Positions 20,693-30,794 of a stretch of 64,000 bases of DNA are shown here, piece by piece (the stretch's first letter is position 1; each line of letters opens with the position of its first letter). The position numbers and the translations under genes are program-made. Source of the DNA: Heloderma charlesbogerti (lineage: Eukaryota; Chordata; Lepidosauria; Squamata; Helodermatidae). The notes under the pieces are model-generated. The model did no database searches. It saw only the letters and a list, made by a program, of their open reading frames with translations, and was not told the origin of the DNA. The DNA lies in the NCBI GenBank assembly GCA_026122225.1, contig JANEZZ010002657.1, positions 372,001 through 436,000 on the forward strand, read 5' to 3'.

Positions 20693-21110
20693 TTAATTAA
20701 TTAATTGATTGATTGAATTTCTATACCACCCAGTAGCCGAAGCTCTCTGGGCAGTTGACAAAAATTAAAACCACAGAGTGCAGCATAAAACAAAATAAAA
20801 TACGAAAGCTTAGACCCACAGTTTAACAGTACAGCCAGAATAAAACCTAGCAGCAATGCAGAGATTAAAAAGACAGATTTAAAACACCAGAGCTAAAAGA
20901 TTAGGAAACTAGAATGCTAAAATACTGGGAGAATAAAAAGTTCTTCACCTGGCCCCAGAAGAAGTGCAATGTAGGCGCCAGGCAAACCTCTCTAGGGAGT
21001 TCATTCCACAGCTGGGGTGCCACAGCAGAAAAGGCCCACCTTTTTCAAGCCCAGGGATACCTAAGAGCTCTGAGTAAGCTATAGATTTCTCCAAGTGCAC
21101 CTGATTCCAA
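20693..21110 (-). mobile_element. L2-type 3' end (minus strand)
   Basis: On the complement this ends ...CCCAGAGAGCTTCGGCTACTGG, then TGGTATAGAAATTC and a run of ATTA units, the common squamate L2-type 3' terminus. It is inserted in CR1 copy D at 20692. No coding part is present. Confidence 0.65.
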
Positions 21111-21113
21111 TGG

Positions 21114-21240
21114 GTTGTATCCAATGTTAGTCCTACTTAAAAGTAGACCCACTGAAAGGAATGGGGTGTAAGCTGGTCATGACTAACAAGTCCCATTTAT
21201 TTAAATAATTAGTAGGACTAATATTGGATACAATCCACGA
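21114..21240. repeat. Palindromic MITE, about 127 bp
   Basis: The ends GGGTTGTATCCAATGTTAGTCC and (right, inverted) GGATTGTATCCAATATTAGTCC are near-identical inverted repeats. The interior also pairs partly (TAGTCCTACT...AGTAGGACTA). Flanks GATTCCAA (left) and GATTCTAA (right) differ at one position and may be an 8-bp target duplication, depending on the exact end. Confidence 0.6.
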
Positions 21241-21242
21241 TT

Positions 21243-21645
21243 CTAACCTGTATTTCGTGGCACAATGACCCCGTCCCCATTTTTAACATGTAGTGCAACT
21301 CCACCCCCTTTCTGTTCCTCCTGTTCTTTTTGAACAAGTTATATCCTTCAGTTGCTGTATTCCAGTCATGAGAGTCATCCCACCAAGTCTCAGTTACACC
21401 TATCGAGTCATAATTTCCCTCCTGTATTGAGAGTTCAGGTTCGTCCTGTTTGTTTCCCATACTCTGGGCATTAGTGTACAGACATCGAAGACCACGTGCT
21501 TCTTGGTCTGGCTTTCTTGCTACATGTTTGTGAAGACTATTATTAGGTGCTATTAGAGCTGTCCTCTCCATTGCGGTGCATGAGGCTTCATCCATTGTTA
21601 CCCCCAACTTTACATCTCCCTTCCCCATGGGATTCAGTTTAAGAC
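21243..21645 (-). mobile_element. CR1 copy E fragment (ORF2 start)
   Basis: A minus-strand CR1 covering the inter-ORF region and the first about 90 codons of ORF2. The complement reads YTNAQSMGNKQDE and IGVTETWWDDSHDW, with CTGGAGTTGCAC-type codons at the left edge. It is bounded by the MITE on the left and an older CR1 on the right. It might be the 5' part of copy C (18625), displaced by later insertions. Confidence 0.8.
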
Positions 21646-21680
21646 AGATACAATTCAGCTGTGTTAGTCTGCAAAATGTG
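21646..21680 (-). repeat. Fragment of a dispersed reptile repeat
   Basis: The complement reads CAGACTAACACAGCTGAATT, resembling the terminal part of a repeat common in reptiles. A different part of what may be the same family occurs at 31858-31950. Confidence 0.3.
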
Positions 21681-23345
21681 CAGTATGTTTGTTTTTCTGC
21701 CTGGACATGAGATGGTGCACACTGCAGCAAGTGCAAGCTGGTTGCACTACTAGAAGAAAAGGTAAGAGTGCCATAGTCCAATGGATAAGAGAGGTTGAAG
21801 ACTTCTAGGACAGAACACAGGAGGTGCTGCAAGGACAACTGTAGGGGCCACTCAGAAAGAGGAGCAGAAGGAATGAAAGGAGCAGCAACCTGCATGGACA
21901 GCAGTGACACTCTGGGGGAAGAGATTTGGAAGGCCCTCTGCACCTCTGGCACTAAGGAATCACTTTGAGGCTCTTGAAGAAGAGAGTGGCTCTGAGCCTT
22001 CAGAACAAGATCTACAACAAACCTTGCAGGACAAGAAGCAAGATGCTGGAGGCCTACAGATCAGAGGGGATGGAACTGCTCCCTGCAGCAAGAGGAACAG
22101 AGGGGCAGTTGTGGTTGGTGACTCCCTACTGTGAGGAAAAGAAGGGGATATGTGCACCAGCCAGACCCATTGGCTCAAGAAGTATGTTGCCTCCTGGGAG
22201 CAGGAACTGGAGAGGTGACGGAAGAGCTTCCCAAGTCCACTGATAGTTATCCTCTCCTGCTTATTCCTGTGGGAATGAATGGTATGTCAAGCACAGCTAT
22301 GACCACATTGTGTCAGACTATGAAGCTCTAGGAAGCAAGCTCAAGGACTTTGGAGCTCAAGTGGTCTTCTCATCCATCCTTCCAGTCCATGGAAGAGGAC
22401 TAGAGAGGGAAAGAATTCTGCAGGTGAACAACTGGCTGTGGTGTCACTGGTAGAGACTTGGTTTCTGGGATCATGGTTTACACTTTTTGGATGAAGGGCT
22501 GCTGGCAAGAGATGCACTGCACATCACAAAGACCAGGAAGATGGTGTTTGCTGAAGAATGGCAAGTTTGATCAGAAGGGCTTTAAGCTGAATCCTGTGGG
22601 GAATGGAGATGAAAGCGCAGAGGTGAAGACTATAGACAAGGGCTCATGCACTGTAGCAGGAGCTGGGGAGCAGCTGTAATGGGGCCTGTTAAACAACAAC
22701 ATTGCAGGGAGGTCATTGGAGCATAAAGCTCTTGGCTTTTGATGTTTTTATACTAATGCTCGGCGTATGGTAAATAAACAGGACAAGCTTGAACTCTTGA
22801 TTCAAGAAGGTAAGTATGTGACTTAATAGGTATAACTGAGACCTGGTGGGATGACTCCCATGAGTAGAACATAGCAACTGAAGGATATAACTTGTTCAAG
22901 AAGTAACAGAAGCCATAAAAATGGGGGAGGAGTTGCACTATATGTTAGAAATGTACACACCTGCATGGAAATTCAAGAGAATGAACATGGGGGCCCTATT
23001 GAAAATGTCTGGATCAGAATAAATGGAGGAAGAAATGAAAACAGTATTGTGGCTGGATTCTACTACTGACCACCCAATCAAGGAGTAAATGTGGAGGATA
23101 CTTTCTAACAGCAAATTGCAGATGCTACAAGGAAGCATTAAGTAGCAGTAATAGGATACTTTAATTACCCTCATATTTGTTGGGAGACCATTCTGCCAAG
23201 CACGGCCTCTCCAGGAAGTGCCTGGCTTGCCTTGCTGACAGCTCTCTTTCTCAGATGATGGAGGGAGGAGAGAGGGGACCAGCCATCCTTGGCTTGATTC
23301 TGACCAATAGGAAAGAGGTGATGATAGCTGATGAGGTGATAGCAG

Positions 23346-23786
23346 GGATGTACAGATTGTGTAAAACCTGTTGCATCTGTGCTTCACGGGTTGTCAGGCA
23401 CCTTCTCTTTTGTCATCCGCCCATCAACGGAATTGGATTTTCTTTTAGTTTCCAAATTTGTGCAAACTTGCATTTGTGCAAATGCAAATGTGTGTAAATT
23501 CGCCCATACAAAACTGCAAATCCCCCCAAATGCACATTTTCATACTTTAGACTATGGGGAAATGTGCATTTTTGGCCATGTTTGTGTGTGTGTGCGTGTG
23601 TGTGCGTGCGTGCGTGCATTTTTCTATGACAAAATTGGCACAAAATTCTTGAAGGTTAGAAAAACAGTCCACAAGTTCATGGAATCCACCCAATAGGGGG
23701 AAAGCCAGTCCACTGCAGAATCCGCAGGTCAGAGTCATAAAAATCCAAACTCATTTGGTTCCATTGCAGATGCCTCAGACATCCTT
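23346..23786. repeat. Candidate hAT-like MITE inside CR1 copy F
   Basis: Left end CAGGGATGTACAGATTG resembles end B of the hAT family (TAGGGATGTACG). The right end read inverted is CAAGGATGTCTGAGG. It interrupts CR1 colinearity but shows no target duplication, so the boundaries are tentative. It holds the TG tract. Confidence 0.35.
23581..23618. repeat. (TG)n / (TGCG)n tract
   Basis: Alternating purine-pyrimidine run of about 38 bp with TGCG interruptions; Z-DNA-prone composition. Confidence 0.9.
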
Positions 23787-24375
23787 GGGTTCAAGGAGCA
23801 AGATCTTTGGGGGAAAGTGACCATGTAATGCTCAAGTACTTGATTTTAAGGGGAACGTAAGCTGAGTATAGTCAAACATGTGCTTTGGACTTCAGGAAAG
23901 ATGATTTTAATAAACGCAGAGCAATGATGTAGGATTCCATGGCAGGAAAACCTGAAAGGAAGAGGAGTTCAAGACAGATGGGAGTTCCTAACAAAAGAAG
24001 ATACAAAGGTGCAATCAGAAACAATCCCAATGAGGAAAAGAAATGGAAGACAACAGAAGAAGCCAATATAACTACTCAAAAAGCTTAGTGATGCTCTGAA
24101 AATAAAAAAAAGGCATATATAGGATGTGAAAGTAGGGACAGATTGCTAAGGAAGTGTACAGGCAGATAGTCCAGAATTGCAGAGATGGTATCAGGAAGGC
24201 TAAAGTTCAGAATTAGCAGATATGTTGGAAGTAAAAGAAGGACTAAAGTAATGGTAGACCAGCTGTTCAGTGAAGTTGGCAAAATGCTGACAGGTGACAA
24301 AGAAAAGTTGGAAAACTCCTATTTTGGCTCAGTCTCCTCTCAAACGAGGATCTCTGTCCCATCAGTGGATGGCAT

Positions 24376-24594
24376 CAGTGGAGGCTGGTGGCTCCTATTT
24401 CAGTGGGGCTGTGAAGCCATCCTGAGTTTCAGTCAGAACCAGCCAGAGCTCTAAAGAAGCTATCCAAAGTGCTGAACCCTATCCCCCAAATAAGTTCAGT
24501 AGCTTGGACAGCTCCTTTAGAATTCTGGCTGGTTCTGACTGAAACCGGAATGGAATTATAACCCCACTGAAATTGGAGCCACCAGTTTCCACTG
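24376..24594. mobile_element. 219-bp palindromic MITE with 8-bp target duplication
   Basis: Nearly the whole element is one inverted repeat: arms of about 88 bp (24376-24466 and 24508-24594), with ends CAGTGGAGGCTGGTGGCTCC / CAGTGGAAACTGGTGGCTCC and a loop of about 40 bp. It is flanked by GATGGCAT (24368-24375) and GATGGCAG (24595-24602), an 8-bp duplication with one change, as expected for hAT transposition. Non-coding. Confidence 0.85.
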
Positions 24595-24639
24595 GATGGC
24601 AGGGGCTGTGCTTTTTAATGCATCCGTTGAAATGTTTGG

Positions 24640-24775
24640 TTGTCACTGATTTTCTAGTTGTGGTATTTTAGTGGAAATTCATTTCAGCTGTTTTAAAATT
24701 GTATGTTTTAATTTTGCTGTAAGTTACCCTAAGTCTTGTTTAAGAGAAAGGTGACTACAAAATGCAAACAGCAAT
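24640..24775 (+). repeat. L2-like 3' tail relic
   Basis: T-rich sequence ending TGTAAGTTACCCTAAGTCTTG...GGTGACTACAAAATG, resembling the conserved part of L2 3' ends. No terminal repeat is preserved. Confidence 0.4.
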
Positions 24776-25199
24776 GATGACAAGCTGCTGGCTGAGTGAT
24801 CCGCGACACTGAGCCACTCAGAACAGAGACAAACGCAACTCAGGGAAACCCAACCCTGCATTCGGGTTATTAAAGGCCTCCAGGGAGAGCAGCAGGTCTC
24901 AGGTGTTTAAAATAAAAACTAGACTGACCATTAAAGTAAAATAACAATTAAAGGGCACTAAATGTGGTGAGAACCACCTGGATCTCATTATGAAATTACT
25001 TTAACCTGTGCTCCCAACTTTGCACTAAATAAATCTCCCCTACACACCACACTAAAGCAGGGTCTCAGCTAAATCTGGCTCAGCCAGGAGGCTGCATTAT
25101 GGCTCTATAGCACAGGTCACTGCTGGAATTATGGGGGCGGGGGCTCAGAGGGACCCCAGCCTCCTCATCTCTTGCAGTGCTTCACCTAGGCTGACCAAA
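24776..25199. other. No gene recognised
   Basis: Anonymous sequence between an L2-like tail and CR1 copy G. No frame or repeat was recognised. Confidence 0.5.
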
Positions 25200-26090
25200 T
25201 TTGCTGATCAGACTTGCAGATGACACAGAATTGGGCGGGATAGCTAATACTTTGGAAGACAGAAACAAAATTCAAAGTGATCTTGACAGACTGGAGTGCT
25301 GGGCAGAAAACAACGGAATGACATTTAATAGGGATCAATGCCAAGTTCTGCACCTAGGAAAAAGAAACCAAAGGCACAGTTACAAGATGGGGGATACGTG
25401 GCTCAACAACACTACAAGCGAGAAGGATCTTGGAATTGTTGTCGATCACAAGCTGAATATGAGCCAACAATGTGATGTGGCTGCAAAAAAGGCAAATGCT
25501 CTTTTGGGCTGCATTAATAAAAGCATAGCTTCCAAATCCTGGGAAGTGCTAGTTCCCCTCTACTCAGCACTGGTTAGGCCTCATCTGGAGTACTGTGTCC
25601 AGTTCTGGGCACCACACTTGAAGAAGGATGCAGACAAACTGGAGAGGGTTCAGAGGAGGGCAACAAAGATGATCAGGGGACTGGAAACAAAGCCCTGTGA
25701 GGAGAGATGGAAAGAACTGGGCATGTTTAGCCTTGAGAAGACTGAGGGGAGATAGGATAGTGCTCTTCAAATCCTTGAAAGGTTGTCCCAGAGAAGAAGG
25801 CCAGGATCTCTTCTCGATCATCCCAGAGTGCAGGACATGGAATCATGGGCTGAAGTTACAGGAAGCCAGATTCCAGCTGAACATCAGGAAAAACTTCTTG
25901 ACTGTCAGAGCAACACGACAACGGAGCCAATTCCCTAGGGAGGTGGTGGGCTCTCCCACACTGGAGGCATTCAAGACGAGGCTGGACGGCCATCTGTCAG
26001 GGATGCTCTAACTTGGATTCCTGCATTGAGCAGGGGGTTGGACTCGATGGCCTTGTGGGCCCCTTCCAACCCTACCATTCTATGATTCTA
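25200..26090 (+). mobile_element. CR1 copy G, 5'-truncated, with decayed RT C-terminus
   Basis: A CR1 beginning at the RT catalytic motif (LADDTE in place of FADDTK) and ending CTATGATTCTA. The frame 25201-25755 reads [27 protein letters not shown] and [11 protein letters not shown], then is lost by a 4-bp deletion near 25740 (GAGAAGACTGAGG instead of GAGAAGAGAAGACTGAGG-type sequence) and resumes in another frame ([19 protein letters not shown]) to 26011. 5' truncation removes everything else. The end is clean at TATGATTCTA. Confidence 0.9.
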
Positions 26091-27240
26091 GGCACTCAGC
26101 ACTCTGCTGTTAGAAGGGCTGCATGCATTTTGATGGGGTTTGCTATGCACAAGGAAAGTGGGGGTGGGGGAGTACAGTTTTGTTGAAATGAGCCATGCTT
26201 CTTTAGAAAAAATATCACCTTTTGCTGTAAAATGGTGCTGCCCCCACCCTGACCCCTCTCTCCTGGCAAGGCACTTGCACTGTGAATTATCTTCTTAAAA
26301 ACAGCAACATCCACTTTAAAGGAAGAAAACATTTTATTTCCTTTTCACATATCCCCTGAAAGTTTGCCAAAACAGGCTTTTGTTTTCATGTATCTGTATG
26401 CATAAGTGAAATGTTTCCTGAATTGGGCCCTTATTCCAGCTCAGCCCTGGTGGTTAGCCAGAAATCTCCTTCGATTCAGCACTGGGCAAAGATTTATGAC
26501 CCAAGCAGAAGTCCACCATGGTTCCCTGGGTAATATCAAGGCCTTGCTATGGGGTAATATGGCCATAAATAAGACAGTCATTAATATTACAGTTTCACAG
26601 CTAAATGGTGCTCAAACAAATCCCTGCTAATGGTTTATCATCACCAGCCCAGACAGGAGCTAATAACAATTCATGGGAAACAGGAAGCCCTTATACTCTA
26701 AGCCAACAGAAATTCTGTGACCCACTTATGTGAACAGGTGCTAAATTAATAGGCCTATTAAACACTATTCAATGTGCATCCTAACTGAACACACTTTGCA
26801 CCAGGAAGACTTGCTGGAGCCAGCCCTTCACTGCCCTATGGCAAAGTACCCCAGAGCGGAAGCATCTCCTTACAGCTTTGCTTTATGGGGCCTTTTCTTT
26901 TCCCTCCCTCTTCCCCATGTCAACCTGGGATGACCCAAACGGCTTTCCCAGCTTCAGTCAGGCCCCGTGAACTTGTGATACACGCTGTTGCCCCAGTCCT
27001 GAAATGCTGCCCACATACGTGGCCCCTCCCTCAGCGCAGGGCTTTGCGCCTAAGCAGCGCCGCATTCAGCTGGCACTGAGAGAACGTCAGGAGGCCCTAA
27101 GGCTCGGTGGCGAACCTTCTCCCTGTTCACCTCCACATCACTTCAGTTGGCATTTGTGGGGGCCTGCATTCCAGCAGTGGGCCTGGTCAGAGCCAAAAGT
27201 GGGTGGCGCCAGAGCAAGTGGGTGTGGCAGGAGCAGAGGA
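26091..27240. other. No gene recognised
   Basis: Anonymous sequence; no mobile-element similarity or conserved frame was recognised. Confidence 0.55.
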
Positions 27241-27303
27241 CCATAGAATCATGGAATAGTAGGGTTGGAAGGGGCCTACAAGACCATCGAGTCCAACCCC
27301 CAA
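27241..27303 (-). mobile_element. CR1 3' end, about 63 bp
   Basis: An extremely 5'-truncated minus-strand CR1: CATAGAATCATGGAATAG, then GGTTGGAAGGGGCC and ATCGAGTCCAACCCCC. Only the 3' UTR remains. Confidence 0.9.
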
Positions 27304-27724
27304 TATGGCCACCCCCTGCCAGCCTCCCTCCCACTTCCCTCTTTCTCCACTAATCCGCATGTGTGCATGCCTACCGGTCAGCATCTCTGTTTATCTCATC
27401 CCCTGCCCCCCAGAAGCCAGAGGAGGAGGAGGCATGGAGAGAGAGACCAGATGCAGGCTGACAAGCAAGTCTAATATCAGTAGTGCGTATGTGGCTGCCA
27501 GCCTGCCTCCTGGTTAGCAACTCTGTCTCTGTCATTACCCCAAGACAGACAAAGGGCCGATCTACATTGCATCCGCCATCACAATGAATTCGGTGTCCCG
27601 TCGGGTTAAACGCTCTCGCATTAAAATGTGATTATTCACACTCACCCATTTTCCCCATTGCAGTGCTTCATTGAATGCACGAGCTCGGTTCACACTCGGG
27701 CGCTCTGCTGTTTTCCTGTGCACA

Positions 27725-27824
27725 CTTGTCTCATCTTGGATGCTAAGCGGGGTCAGCCCCGGTCAGTAGTTGGATGGGTGACTGCCTGGGAATCAGGCTT
27801 CCTGCATTGAGCAGGGGGTTGTTC
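27725..27824 (+). mobile_element. 5S rRNA-derived SINE with a CR1-like tail
   Basis: 27725-27798 matches the 3' two-thirds of 5S rRNA, including the internal promoter region: GCTAAGCGGGGTCAG (box A region) and TTGGATGGGTGACTGCC with TGGGAAT (box C region). Directly after this head comes TTCCTGCATTGAGCAGGGGG, identical to part of the CR1 3' UTR, then TTCTAT like the CR1 terminus. A 5S head plus LINE 3' tail is the architecture of SINE3-type elements. The first about 30 nt of 5S are missing or unrecognisable. A chance junction of a 5S pseudogene with a CR1 scrap is the alternative. Confidence 0.65.
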
Positions 27825-27913
27825 TATCCTTTCAAATGAGACCAAGTTTTACCCCCTCCTATCCCCCACTCCGGATGTTTTTTTTTAAATTAAGGTGTTC
27901 TCCTTGCAGAATC

Positions 27914-28035
27914 GGGGCTTCTCCACGATTTTTTTTTGCTAATTCAGGCATGATCTTCGAAGATTCAAAGTTGTGAAACTTCACAACTTTGAATCTTCGA
28001 AGATCATGCCTGAATTAGAAAAAAAAAAACATTGC
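27914..28035. repeat. Near-perfect palindromic MITE
   Basis: Arms 27939-27977 and 27980-28018 (CTAATTCAGGCATGATC...) are perfect 39-bp reverse complements separated by only AC. They extend outward through T9/A11 runs and imperfect ends GGGGCTTCTCC / GGGGCACTCC. The right end abuts CR1 copy H. Such a palindrome would extrude easily as a cruciform. Confidence 0.85.
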
Positions 28036-28042
28036 AGGAGTG

Positions 28043-28190
28043 CCCCATGATATCCTGATGGGCAAACTAGCTCAAAGTGGGTTAGATGAAACAATGATCT
28101 GGTGGATCCACAGTTGGCTACAGATTCGGACTCAAAGAGTGCTTATCAATGGGATCTGCTCCAACGGGGAGAGGTAACAAGCAGGGTACC
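28043..28190 (+). mobile_element. CR1 copy H, internal fragment
   Basis: 148 bp of CR1 RT sequence, from CCATGATATCCTGATGGG to the PQGS region (GCAGGGTACC), with neither CR1 end. It is sandwiched between the palindromic MITE and L2, so it was truncated by rearrangement on its 3' side. Confidence 0.8.
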
Positions 28191-28214
28191 AATCCAAACC
28201 CAGGTGTTTGAAAT

Positions 28215-28625
28215 TAATAAAAGATCCAGACAATCATGGGTCAGGCCTGGTTTTGTACCGAGACTGCCTTGGTCACCATTTATGATGACTTGTGTTGGGA
28301 GAGAGTTGGGGTGTGAGTCTTTGTTGATACGCCTTTCTCTCTCAGTGACATTGGATACCATCAGTCATGGTACCCTTCTGGAGCTGCTGTCCAAGTTGTG
28401 GGTTGTGGGCACTGCTTTGCGGTGGCTCTGCTCTTATCTGGACAGTCATTTCCAGAGGGTAGTGCTTGGGCAATGTTGCTCGATCCCAGGGAGCCTGCAT
28501 GGTGGAGTTCTGCAGGGGTACATTCTATCCCCCATGCTCTTTAGCAGGTACATGAAACCACTGAGTCATGTGGAGTTGTGGGGGACTTGTCATTGGTTGT
28601 GTGCTGATGACACAACTCTACTTCT
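28215..28625 (+). mobile_element. L2-type LINE, RT part (left half)
   Basis: Encodes an L2-type RT segment: TLDTISHGTLLELLSKL (first catalytic block, Asp preserved), ALRWLCSYLDSHFQRV, GGVLQGYILSPMLF (PQGS block altered to LQGY) and CHWLCADDTTLLL (YADD changed to CADD). It ends at CTCTACTTCT, where CR1 copy I is inserted; L2 resumes at 30795. It is 5'-truncated and divergent. Confidence 0.8.
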
Positions 28626-30794
28626 GTGGGAATGCTGTGGACATAACATACCTTGACTTCAGCAAAGCTTTTGACAAAGTGCCCCATGATATCCTGATTA
28701 GCAAACTAGCTCAAAGTGGTCTAGATGAAACAATGATCCGGTGGATCCACAGTTGGCTACAGAATCGGACTCAAAGAGTGCTTATCAAGGGGATCTTCTC
28801 CAAGTGGGGAGAGGTAACAAGCGGGGTACTGCAGGGCTCAGTCCTGGGCCCAGTGCTCTTCAACATCTTTATTAATGACTTGGAGGAGGAGGTGCAGGGA
28901 ATGCTGATCAAATCTGCAGATGACACAAAATTGGGTGGGATAGCTAATACCCTGGAAGGCAGAAACAGAATTCAAAGTGATCTGGGTAGGCTGGAGCACT
29001 GGGCAGAAAACAACAGAATGACATTTAATAGGGACAAATGCCAAGTTCTGCACCTAGGAAAAAGAAACCAAATGCACAGTTACAAATAGGGATGGGGGAG
29101 AATTTCTCCCCGAAACTTCGGGGGGCCGAGTGCCAATGTATTCGGCCCCCCGAAGTAGTTTCGGGGAGAAATCCTCGCCCCCCCCCCGGGATGGGACTTA
29201 CCTTTCCCGAATGTCCCTCCCAGCGGCGGGTCCCGGCGGCGGTTCGGCAGGTCTTCGTCAGGGGCGGGGGTGGCAGCCGGTCTTTCAACCGGCTGCCGCC
29301 GCCGCCATTACAAGAAAAGTAAAACAAAAACAAAAACGCCCCCGTGATAGGCTACGTAACGATTAACGTAGCCTATCACGGCTAGATTTGCAAAGTCAGC
29401 CGAGATAGGCTACGTTAATCGTCACGTAGCCTATCACGGGTGACTTAAAAAAAAAAAAAGCGCGTACGGCTAATGGCGGCTCCCATAGGGAGCTGCCATT
29501 CGCGTTCCTTATTTGGTCGCTGTAGTCTATGTAAAGATTACGTAGACTACGGCGAAAATAAGGGCAACGCTATTTGCTATTTGCGTTGCCCCTATTTTCG
29601 CCGTAGTCTACGTAAAGATTTACGTAGACTACAGTGACCAAATAAGGAACGCGAATGGCGGCTCCCTATGGGGGCCGCCATTTGCGTACATGCTTGTTTT
29701 TTTTTTTAAAGTCACCCGTGATAGGCTACGTGACGATTAACGTAGCCTATCACGGCTGACTTTGCAGATCTAGCTGTGATAGGCTATGTAAATGTCACGT
29801 AGCCTATCATGGGGGCGTGTTTTTTTTTAACTTTTTATTTCGCGGCCGGGCGGGGCGAGGCGAGGCACCTCCTCCCCGGCCTGAATTTCGGCCGGGCGAG
29901 GCGGGAAGCCTCCCCCCCGGCCTGAATTTCGGCCAGGCGAGGAGGGAAGCCTCCCCCCCCCGGCCTGAACTTCAGGGGGAGCAGCGAAGCGCCTCCTCCC
30001 CACCGCGAAGCAAGCTGCGAGACCAGGTAAGTGACTTTCGTGCACCCCTAGTTACAAGATGGGCGATACTTGGCTCATAATACTACAAGCAAGAAGGATC
30101 TTAGAATTGTTGTAGATCACAAGCTGAATATGAGCCAACAATGTGACGTGGCTGCAAAAAAAGGCCAGTGCTATTTTGGGCTGCATCAATAGAAGCATAG
30201 CTTCCAAATCCCGGGAAGTACTAGTTCCCCTCTACTCAGCACTGGTTAGGCCTCATCTGGAGTACTGTGTCCAGTTCTGGGCACCACACTTGAAGAAGGA
30301 TGCAGACAAGCTGGAGAGGGTTCAGAGGAGGGCAACAAAGATGATCAGGGGACTGGAAACAAAGCCCTGTGAGGAGAGACTGAAAGAACTGGGCATGTTT
30401 AGCCTTGAGAAAAGAAGACTGAGGGGAGATAGGATAGCACTCTTCAAGTACTTGAAAGGCTATCCCAGAGAGGAAGGCCAGGATCTCTTCTCAATTGTCC
30501 CAGTGTGTAGGACACGGAATAATGGGCTCAAATGACAGGAAGCCAGATTCCGGCTGGACATCAGGGAAAACTTCCCAACTGTTAGAGCAATACGACAATG
30601 GAACCAATTCCCTAGGGAGGTGCTGGGCAGAGGTGCTGGGCTGGTGCTGGGCTGGTGCTTCCACACTGGAGGCATTCAAGATGAAGCTGGACAGGCACCT
30701 GTCAGGGATGCTTTGACTTGGATTCCTGCATTGAGTAGGGGGTTGGACTCAGTGGTCTTATAGGCCCATTCCAACCCTACTATTCTATGATTCT
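28626..30794 (+). mobile_element. CR1 copy I, inserted in L2 and itself split by a hAT element
   Basis: A 5'-truncated CR1 starting at TGGGAATGCTGTGGAC and ending CTATTCTATGATTCT. The RT reads VDITYLDFSKAFDKVPHD (first Asp), TSGVLQGSVLGPVLF and IKSADDTKLGG (FADD changed to SADD, as in copy B), up to 29086. After the 964-bp hAT insert it resumes at TTACAAGATGGG and runs through [18 protein letters not shown] and FSIVPVCR, with a frameshift near 30160. L2 continues cleanly on its far side. Confidence 0.92.
29087..30050. mobile_element. hAT-like non-autonomous element 2 (complete, 964 bp)
   Basis: It starts TAGGGATGGGGGAGAATTTC (end A) and ends ...GACTTTCGTGCACCCCTA (end B, inverted TAGGGGTGCACGAAAGTC). 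It is flanked by GTTACAAA / GTTACAAG (29079-29086, 30051-30058), an 8-bp duplication with one change in the CR1 sequence. The interior is a stack of hairpins: a subterminal one (29097-29175), four GTGATAGGCTACGT palindromes, and a central pair around 29575 (GACTACGGCGAAAATAAGG and its complement). It has no coding capacity, so transposition would depend on a hAT transposase supplied elsewhere. Confidence 0.88.

Larger units (their letters stand above)
21681..24367 (+). mobile_element. CR1 copy F, an old and heavily mutated relic
   Basis: Colinear with CR1 from the ORF1 zinc/coiled-coil region (CACTGCAGCAAGTGCAAGC) to the end of the endonuclease-linker. Recognisable points are VVGDSLL (22108, followed by a stop), DEGLLARDAL-type codons near 22490, YTNARRMVNKQ (22755), ITETWWDDSH (22838) and CTCAGTCTCCTCTCAA (24330). 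Many stops and indels, so it is clearly older than copies A or J and of a different subfamily. A MITE-like insert sits at 23346-23786. Confidence 0.8.

Noticed and set aside
23581..23618. Regulatory Z-DNA element
   Set aside because: Alternating TG tracts are common microsatellites and nothing nearby suggests a regulated gene.
27725..27798. Functional 5S rRNA gene
   Set aside because: The 5' third is missing, several substitutions are present and a CR1 tail follows.
29340..29820. CRISPR array
   Set aside because: The repeated TAGGCTACGT units are palindromes in both orientations within a transposon, with irregular spacing; the genome is vertebrate.
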